From an uncultured Clostridia bacterium (GTDB lineage Bacteria > Bacillota > Clostridia > TANB77 > CAG-508): 64,000 nt of DNA. The translations under genes were made by a program, and so were the position numbers. Within the stretch, counting starts at the first letter, position 1. Each line of letters opens with the position of its first letter. Below the pieces are notes generated by a model that was given only the letters and a program-made list of their open reading frames with translations, searched no databases and was not told the origin of the DNA. Of this stretch, positions 58,433 to 64,000 are shown piece after piece. The DNA lies in assembly GCA_944392485.1 (NCBI GenBank), contig CALXWO010000006.1, positions 18,042-82,041 on the forward strand. The letters are read 5' to 3'.

Positions 58433-60307
58433 ATGAAATACAATGCAGGAGATTATGATGTAGCAGTAATAGGAGCAGGACATGCGGGTTGTGAGGCAGC
58501 ACTTGCATGCAGTAGAAAAGGACACAAAACAGTTCTTTTTTCTATAAGTTTAGAATGTGTTGCAAATATGCCATGCAATCCAAACATTGGTGGAACATCA
58601 AAAGGACATTTAGTAAGAGAAATAGATGCTCTTGGTGGAGAAATGGGCAAAAATATAGACAAGACATACATACAATCAAGAATGCTTAATAAATCAAAAG
58701 GTCCTGCAGTATATTCTCTAAGGGCTCAAGCAGACAGAAAAAAATATGGACAAGAAATGAAACACACTCTAGAAAAGCAAGAAAACTTGTCAATAAAACA
58801 AGCGGAAATAGTTGATATAAAAGTAGAAAATGGACATGTTAAATCTGTAGAAACAAATGTTGGTGCAATATATAATGTAAAAGCAGTAATTTTGGCCACA
58901 GGAACATATTTAAAGGGAAAAATATTTATAGGAGAAACAAATTTTGAAAGCGGACCAGATGGTGTTTTCCCGGCAAACAAACTATCTTCATGTTTAAAAA
59001 AATTAGGAATAAAATTAGTAAGATTTAAAACAGGTACACCAGCAAGAGTTAACAAAAGAACAATAGATTTTTCAAAAATGGAAATACAAGAAGGAGATGA
59101 AGATGTAGTACCTTTTTCTTTCGAGGACAAGCCAAAAGATATAAAACAAGTACCGTGTTATTTGACATATACTAACGAAAGAACACACGAAATAATAAGG
59201 CAAAATTTACATAGGTCACCTCTATATGGAGGTCAGATAGAAGGAACAGGACCAAGATATTGTCCGTCTATAGAAGATAAGGTAGTAAGATTTAGTGATA
59301 AAGAAAGGCATCAGATATTTATAGAACCTATGGGAGAAAACACAGAAGAAATGTATGTTCAAGGAATGAGTTCTTCTCTTCCAGAAGATGTCCAAATAGC
59401 TATGTACAGAACAATTGCAGGATTGGAGCATGTAGAGTTTACAAGACCTGCTTATGCTATAGAATATGATTGCATAGATCCTTTACAATTAAAATTATCG
59501 TTAGAATTAAAAAATATAAAAGGGATGTTTATGGCAGGACAAATAAATGGAACATCTGGATACGAAGAAGCCGCAGCACAAGGCATAATTGCTGGAATTA
59601 ATGCAAGCTTAGAAATAGAAGGTAAAGAACCAGTAATACTACATAGATCAGATGCATATATTGGGGTTTTAATAGATGATATAGTAACAAAAGGAACAAA
59701 CGAACCATATAGAATGATGACATCAAGAGCAGAATACAGATTGCTATTAAGACAAGATAATGCGGATTTAAGGTTAACACCAATTGGTTATAAAGTTGGT
59801 TTAATTTCAGAAGAAAGATATAAAAACTTTTTAAAGAAGAAAGAGAATATAGAAAAAGAAATAGAAAGAACAAAAAAAGTAAATATAAAACCAACAGAAG
59901 AAGTGAATAAATTTTTAAAAGAACAAGGCTCAACGCCAATAAACCAAGGAGTAAAACTTTTTGACTTGTTAAAAAGAAGCGAAATAACCTACAAATCTTT
60001 AGAAATATTTGATAAAAACAGGCCTAATTTAACAAAGCAAGAACAAGAACAAGTGGAAATACAAATTAAATATGAAGGATATATAAAACTACAGCTTGAG
60101 CAAGTAAAAAAATTTAAAAAACTAGAAACAAAAATGCTACCAGAAGATATGGATTATAAAAATTTAAAAGGAATAAGCTTAGAAGCGAGACAAAAACTAG
60201 ACAAATTTAGACCAATATCAATAGGGCAAGCTTCTAGAATATCAGGGGTTTCACCAGCAGATATATCAGTACTTTTAATATATCTAGAGCAAAGAAATAG
60301 GAAATAA
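58433..60307 (+). CDS. mnmG: tRNA uridine-5-carboxymethylaminomethyl modification enzyme MnmG
   Basis: A 624-residue FAD enzyme with '[12 protein letters not shown]' (FAD-binding, residue 10), '[20 protein letters not shown]' in parts, 'TGTYLKGKI', and '[16 protein letters not shown]'. It is partner of MnmE in the same pathway. ATG 58433 follows AAGGAGT. Confidence 0.97.
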   Translation: MKYNAGDYDVAVIGAGHAGCEAALACSRKGHKTVLFSISLECVANMPCNPNIGGTSKGHLVREIDALGGEMGKNIDKTYIQSRMLNKSKGPAVYSLRAQADRKKYGQEMKHTLEKQENLSIKQAEIVDIKVENGHVKSVETNVGAIYNVKAVILATGTYLKGKIFIGETNFESGPDGVFPANKLSSCLKKLGIKLVRFKTGTPARVNKRTIDFSKMEIQEGDEDVVPFSFEDKPKDIKQVPCYLTYTNERTHEIIRQNLHRSPLYGGQIEGTGPRYCPSIEDKVVRFSDKERHQIFIEPMGENTEEMYVQGMSSSLPEDVQIAMYRTIAGLEHVEFTRPAYAIEYDCIDPLQLKLSLELKNIKGMFMAGQINGTSGYEEAAAQGIIAGINASLEIEGKEPVILHRSDAYIGVLIDDIVTKGTNEPYRMMTSRAEYRLLLRQDNADLRLTPIGYKVGLISEERYKNFLKKKENIEKEIERTKKVNIKPTEEVNKFLKEQGSTPINQGVKLFDLLKRSEITYKSLEIFDKNRPNLTKQEQEQVEIQIKYEGYIKLQLEQVKKFKKLETKMLPEDMDYKNLKGISLEARQKLDKFRPISIGQASRISGVSPADISVLLIYLEQRNRK

Positions 60308-60436
60308 ATTGGGACTTGTTTTTGTGATGTGAGAGGTGTGAAGTGTGAGGTGTGCTTTTTGGGACTAGGCTACGTAAGACTTACCCTAATTTCACACTTC
60401 CCACATCCCACTCCTCACTTCCTACATAAATTCCAG
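60308..60436 (+). repeat. Repeat A, copy 4
   Basis: Same body as the other copies with more diverged outer ends (TTGGGACTTG and AAATTCCAG, still complementary to each other). It lies between mnmG and rsmG. Confidence 0.85.
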
Positions 60437-60462
60437 TTTATATAATAGAAAGAGAGATATAT

Positions 60463-61182
60463 ATGGAAATAAATCAATTTAAAGAAAAAATGAATGTTTA
60501 CTTAAAAGAATTAAATATTGAATTAACTGATTTACAGCTACAACAATTTTATAAATATATGAATTTATTAATAGACTGGAATAAAAAAATAAATTTAACA
60601 GCAATTACAGAACCTGAAGAGATAATAGAGAAACATTTTATAGATTCATTAACAATATTAGAAAAAATAAATAAAGAAGATAGTATTATAGATGTTGGAA
60701 CAGGTGCAGGCTTTCCGGGAATTCCAATTAAAATAGTATATCCAAAAACAAAAACAGTTTTATTAGATTCTCTTAATAAAAGAATTAATTTCTTAAAAGA
60801 AGTAATAAAAGAACTAGATTTGAAAGATATAGAAACAATACATGCAAGAGCAGAAGAGGCCGGGAGAGATAATAGATTTAGAGAAAAATTTGATATAGCT
60901 GTTGCAAGAGCGGTAGCTCCTGCAAATGTATTGGCAGAATACTTGTTGCCGTTTGTGAAAACAGATGGGAAAAGTATTTTTATGAAGGGTTCTAATTGGA
61001 AGGATGAGATAATAAACGGTAAAAATGCTATAAAAAAATTAGGAGGCGAATTATTACCAAGTGAAGAGTTTGTTATACCAAAGACCGATTTAAAAAGAAA
61101 TATTATAGTCGTAAAAAAAATTAAAAAAACTATTAATTGTTATCCAAGAAAACCTGGAACACCATCCAAAAACCCTCTGTAA
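60463..61182 (+). CDS. rsmG: 16S rRNA G527 N7-methyltransferase RsmG
   Basis: A 239-residue enzyme with 'DVGTGAGFPGIPIKI' (S-adenosylmethionine binding, near 77), 'SLNKRINFLKEV', 'HARAEEAG' and the family-typical end 'YPRKPGTPSKNPL'. It methylates the ribosomal decoding region. ATG 60463 follows AGAGAG, downstream of repeat A copy 4. Confidence 0.97.
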   Translation: MEINQFKEKMNVYLKELNIELTDLQLQQFYKYMNLLIDWNKKINLTAITEPEEIIEKHFIDSLTILEKINKEDSIIDVGTGAGFPGIPIKIVYPKTKTVLLDSLNKRINFLKEVIKELDLKDIETIHARAEEAGRDNRFREKFDIAVARAVAPANVLAEYLLPFVKTDGKSIFMKGSNWKDEIINGKNAIKKLGGELLPSEEFVIPKTDLKRNIIVVKKIKKTINCYPRKPGTPSKNPL

Positions 61183-61369
61183 GCTTGTTCCACATTCAAC
61201 TTGAGCCGGAAACCATTGATATATAAGGAATTTTGCTGGCAGACAAAAAACAACAAAACTTAAATTTCGACAAAAAAAACTAATAAAATATTGTATAAAT
61301 TCATTGACATATTGTTTAGATTTTTATATTATTAATATGTTAATGAATTTTTTACATGGAGGGATAATT

Positions 61370-62134
61370 TTGGGAAAAATAATAGCAGTTGTTAATCAAA
61401 AAGGCGGAGTAGGAAAAACTACAACAGCAGTCAATATAAGTGCTGTATTAGCTAAAAAAGGAAAAAAAACACTACTTATTGATATTGATCCTCAAGGAAA
61501 TGCAACAAGCGGTGTGGGAGTAGAAAAGAATCAAGAAAAATCAATTTATGATGTTATTATAAATAACGTAGAGATGGAAGAAGCAATATTTAAAACACAA
61601 ATTAAAAATTTATTTGTTTGTCCTTCCAATATAGATTTAGCAGGAGCTGAAGTGGAACTAGTTCCTATGATGTCAAGGGAACTAAGATTGAAAGAAAAAA
61701 TAGACAAAATAAAAGATATGTTTCATTATATTATTATAGATTGTCCACCTTCTTTAGGATTACTTACTATAAATGCTTTTGCAGCATCTAATTCTTTACT
61801 TATTCCAATACAATGTGAATATTATGCACTTGAAGGAGTAGGACAACTTATGAACACAGTAAATTTAGTAAAAAAACAGCTAAATAAAGAATTATACATA
61901 GAAGGCGTTGTTTTAACAATGAATGATGCTAGAACTAATTTGTCTACACAAGTTATAAAAGAAGTAAAAACATATTTTAAAAACAATGTATATAAAACAA
62001 TAATACCAAGGAATGTAAAATTAAGCGAAGCACCAAGTTATGGAATGCCAATTAGTATATATGCACCAAGATCAAAAGGAGCAAGGTGTTATGAAAAATT
62101 AACAAATGAAATTATTAAAAGTGTAAAAAAGTAG
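61370..62134 (+). CDS. parA: Chromosome-partitioning ATPase ParA/Soj
   Basis: A 254-residue Walker-type ATPase: 'NQKGGVGKTTTAVNI' at residue 9, 'LLIDIDPQGNATSG' near 40, 'IIIDCPPSLG' near 120. It works with ParB in origin segregation. The start is TTG 61370, chosen because GGAGGGAT is properly spaced; a longer open frame begins at 61304 without ribosome binding site and is not similar to ParA there. Confidence 0.95.
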   Translation: MGKIIAVVNQKGGVGKTTTAVNISAVLAKKGKKTLLIDIDPQGNATSGVGVEKNQEKSIYDVIINNVEMEEAIFKTQIKNLFVCPSNIDLAGAEVELVPMMSRELRLKEKIDKIKDMFHYIIIDCPPSLGLLTINAFAASNSLLIPIQCEYYALEGVGQLMNTVNLVKKQLNKELYIEGVVLTMNDARTNLSTQVIKEVKTYFKNNVYKTIIPRNVKLSEAPSYGMPISIYAPRSKGARCYEKLTNEIIKSVKK

Positions 62135-62165
62135 AAGAAGTATAAATTTAAGGAGGAATGTCAAA

Positions 62166-63008
62166 ATGACAAAAAACACAGGACTAGGAAAAGGGTTAGG
62201 AGCATTACTTGCAAGTAATACCATAGAAGAAGAGGAAATACAAGAAGGAGAAGTAGTGCAAAATTTAAAACTAATAGAAGTTGAACCAAACAAAGACCAA
62301 CCAAGAAGAAATTTTGATGAGGAATCAATAGAAGAATTAGCAAGTTCTATAAAAGAATATGGAGTAATACAGCCTATTATAGTAACAAAACAAAAAGATT
62401 ATTATAAAATAGTTGCAGGAGAAAGAAGATGGAGAGCATCAAAAAAAGCTGGACTTACAGAAATACCGGCAATAATAAGAGATTATGACGAACAAAAAAA
62501 TAGTGAAATTGCGTTAATAGAAAACATACAAAGAGAAGATTTAAATCCAATAGAGAAAGCAACTGCAATAAGAGAACTATTAGACAAATATAATTTAACA
62601 CAACAACAATTAGCAGACAAATTAGGAATAAGCAGGAGTGGTCTTGCAAATACTGTTAGAATACTTAATCTAGCACCAAGTGTTGTGGAATTAGTAAAGG
62701 AAGGAAAACTAACAGAAGGTCATTGTAAAGCATTACTTGCAATAGACAATCCAGAAAAACAATATCAAGCAGCAATTCATATGATAGAAAGTGGAGATAG
62801 TGTAAGAGAAGCAGAAAAGCAAGTTAGAATAAAAAAGAAAAAAGTGTCAAACGATAGATATCAGCCTATTTATAGAGAAATAGAAGCATCATTTAGAAAT
62901 TTCTTTGGTACAAAAGTAAAATTAGATGCAAAACAAAGAAGTGGAAAAATAATAATACAATATTCTTCAAATGACGAATTAGATAGGATTTTAAATTTAA
63001 TTAAGTAA
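62166..63008 (+). CDS. parB: Chromosome-partitioning CTPase ParB/Spo0J
   Basis: A 280-residue protein with the ParB N-terminal CTP-binding fold ('DQPRRNFDEESIEELASSI' and 'AGERRWRA', 'ENIQREDLNP'), a helix-turn-helix ('TQQQLADKLGISRSGLANTV') and a C-terminal dimerisation part. It binds parS sites; no parS search could be done. ATG 62166 follows AAGGAGG, and parA ends 31 bases earlier. Confidence 0.96.
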   Translation: MTKNTGLGKGLGALLASNTIEEEEIQEGEVVQNLKLIEVEPNKDQPRRNFDEESIEELASSIKEYGVIQPIIVTKQKDYYKIVAGERRWRASKKAGLTEIPAIIRDYDEQKNSEIALIENIQREDLNPIEKATAIRELLDKYNLTQQQLADKLGISRSGLANTVRILNLAPSVVELVKEGKLTEGHCKALLAIDNPEKQYQAAIHMIESGDSVREAEKQVRIKKKKVSNDRYQPIYREIEASFRNFFGTKVKLDAKQRSGKIIIQYSSNDELDRILNLIK

Positions 63009-63009
63009 A

Positions 63010-63137
63010 AAGGAATTTGTTTTTGAGAGGTGAGAGGTGCGAAGTGTGAGGTGTGCTTTTTAGAGTTAGACTACGTAGGGCTTACCCTAAAAAGCACTTC
63101 CCACATCCCACATCGCACTTCTCATTAAATTCAAATT
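63010..63137 (+). repeat. Repeat A, copy 5
   Basis: Same body (GAGAGGTGCGAAGTGTGAGG...CACTTCCCACATCCCACAT) with a variant right half (AAAAAGCAC replaces AATTTCACA). It lies between parB and the DUF4446 gene, ending just before the latter's ribosome binding site. Confidence 0.85.
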
Positions 63138-63156
63138 TTAAAAGGAGGAAATGCAA

Positions 63157-63654
63157 ATGATTGAAGATATTTTAAATTCACAATATTTTTTAATAGGAAT
63201 AGCTATAATAAATATCTTTTTATTAATTTTATATATTTGTAATTTATTAAAACTAAGAAAAATAAATAAAAATTATAAATTATTTATGAAAAAGCTAGGA
63301 AATGGAAACAATATAGACGAAATGCTTAAAAAATATATAAATAAAGTTGAAGAAGTAGACGAGAAAAATAATGATATAGTAAAATACTGCAAAAAATTAG
63401 ACAAAAATATAAGCTTATGTATTCAAAAAATAGGAATGGTAAGATATAGTGCATTTAAAGACACAGGTAGTGATTTAAGTTTTGCTTTAGCAATGCTTAA
63501 TGATAACAATGATGGTGTAATATTAAATGGAATTTATTCAAGAGAAATGTCTAATATATATGCAAAACAGATAATAGCAGGAAAAACAAATAATAAATTA
63601 TCAGAAGAAGAAAAAGAAGCCTTAGAAATAGCATTAAATCAAGAAAACCAATAA
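63157..63654 (+). CDS. DUF4446 family membrane protein
   Basis: A 165-residue protein with one N-terminal membrane helix ('FLIGIAIINIFLLILYICNLL'), a coiled-coil middle and the DUF4446 hallmark 'CIQKIGMVRYSAFKDTGSDLSFALAMLNDN' (in parts). The gene commonly follows parB in Clostridia; function unknown. ATG 63157 is used, eight bases after AGGAGG, rather than the ATG at 63151. Confidence 0.93.
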   Translation: MIEDILNSQYFLIGIAIINIFLLILYICNLLKLRKINKNYKLFMKKLGNGNNIDEMLKKYINKVEEVDEKNNDIVKYCKKLDKNISLCIQKIGMVRYSAFKDTGSDLSFALAMLNDNNDGVILNGIYSREMSNIYAKQIIAGKTNNKLSEEEKEALEIALNQENQ

Positions 63655-63661
63655 TAAATCC

Positions 63662-63690
63662 TTGACAATTAATAATTTGCATGTTAAACT
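63662..63690 (+). promoter_or_regulatory. Promoter of the tRNA-Ser pair
   Basis: TTGACA (63662-63667) and TTAAAC/TAAACT about 16-17 bases later, 20 bases before tRNA-Ser. Confidence 0.65.
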
Positions 63691-63708
63691 ATTAATTGTC
63701 TCTTATAT

Positions 63709-63802
<94 letters not shown>

Positions 63803-63893
63803 AAAAGAGTGAATAATGAAAAGTATAATTAAATTTAAATAAAATTTAAATAAAATGTAAAAAAGCGTGTACTTTTCATTATTCACTTTTCAA
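63803..63893. repeat. Inverted repeat between the two tRNA-Ser genes
   Basis: Arms AGAGTGAATAATGAAAAGTA and TACTTTTCATTATTCACTTT, separated by about 45 AT-rich bases with a direct repeat (AAATTTAAATAAAATTTAAAT). In composition it resembles repeat B and may be a relative. Confidence 0.7.
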
Positions 63894-63906
63894 TATAAAT
63901 AAAAAT

Positions 63907-63997
63907 GGAGGCTTACCCAAGTGGTTGAAGGGGACAGTTTGCTAAACTGTTAGGGTTCGTAAGGGCCGCGAGGGTTCAAATCCCTCAGCTTCCGCCA
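63907..63997 (+). tRNA. tRNA-Ser (anticodon GCT)
   Basis: Class II tRNA: acceptor GGAGGCT/AGCTTCC, anticodon loop TTGCTAA, long variable arm, TPsiC GTTCAAATC and GCCA end. Confidence 0.95.
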
Positions 63998-64000
63998 AAA

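Noticed and set aside
61304..61369. Longer N-terminus of ParA
   Set aside because: No ribosome binding site before it and ParA similarity starts exactly at TTG 61370, which has GGAGGG upstream.

Overview
The window comes from a very AT-rich, low-GC Gram-positive bacterium, most likely an uncultured gut-type member of the Clostridia. The evidence is the dnaA/dnaN/recF/gyrB and rpmH/rnpA/yidD/yidC/jag/mnmE/mnmG/rsmG/parA/parB gene order around oriC, strong GGAGG ribosome binding sites, a T-box leader on ileS, a rubredoxin/desulfoferrodoxin/FprA oxygen-defence operon, and VanW, DUF1858 and DUF4446 proteins. About 60 protein genes, six tRNAs (one split by a group I intron) and two related families of palindromic intergenic repeats can be supported.

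The most striking observation concerns the codon CGG. Eight times in seven genes (recF, rnpA, a dnaJ-like gene, two VirD4-like coupling-protein genes, a VirB2-like pilin gene and one unknown gene) the reading frame breaks. Each time the break lies exactly at an in-frame CGG, and skipping the C (so that GGN is read as Gly) restores a full-length protein, in two cases an intact Walker A motif. In every other gene I could find no in-frame CGG at all, although CGG occurs dozens of times out of frame. This suggests that CGG is not an arginine codon here but a +1 frameshift signal (CGGN read as one Gly). I know of no description of such a system. Systematic sequencing error is the main alternative.

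Layout: 1-2.8 kb holds a HpaII-type restriction-modification pair and a partial membrane protein. 3.1-6.6 kb holds a truncated M14 peptidase, the oxygen-defence operon and an HtrA protease. 7.1-16.3 kb holds a two-module nonribosomal peptide synthetase ending in a reductase domain, followed by a 7TM histidine kinase. 16.4-19.2 kb holds a VirD4-type coupling protein and two small partners. 19.4-30.4 kb is mixed housekeeping and regulation: DnaJ-like protein, REC-HD-GYP, ABC-F, CorA, VanW, two XRE regulators, a starch-binding-like protein, an SDR and an HNH nuclease. 30.5-31.0 kb holds three tRNAs. 31.4-34.8 kb holds type IV secretion genes (small membrane protein, second coupling protein, pilin, VirB6-like, PrgI-like), followed by dnaD and dnaC-like genes. 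36.9-42.7 kb holds ileS with its T-box and gyrA. 42.8-47.7 kb holds a second set of secretion genes including VirB4 and a CpaE-like ATPase. 48.5-63.7 kb is the replication-origin region, with oriC between dnaA and rpmH, and the window ends in two tRNA-Ser genes.

The type IV secretion parts (coupling protein, pilin, VirB6-like, PrgI-like, VirB4) are complementary but sit in three separate places, so they could together form one machine. Five of the eight frameshift sites fall in these genes, or six if the unknown protein beside the CpaE/VirB4 genes is counted. Three secretion genes also appear to start at ATA or ATT behind perfect ribosome binding sites, a second translational oddity of this genome.
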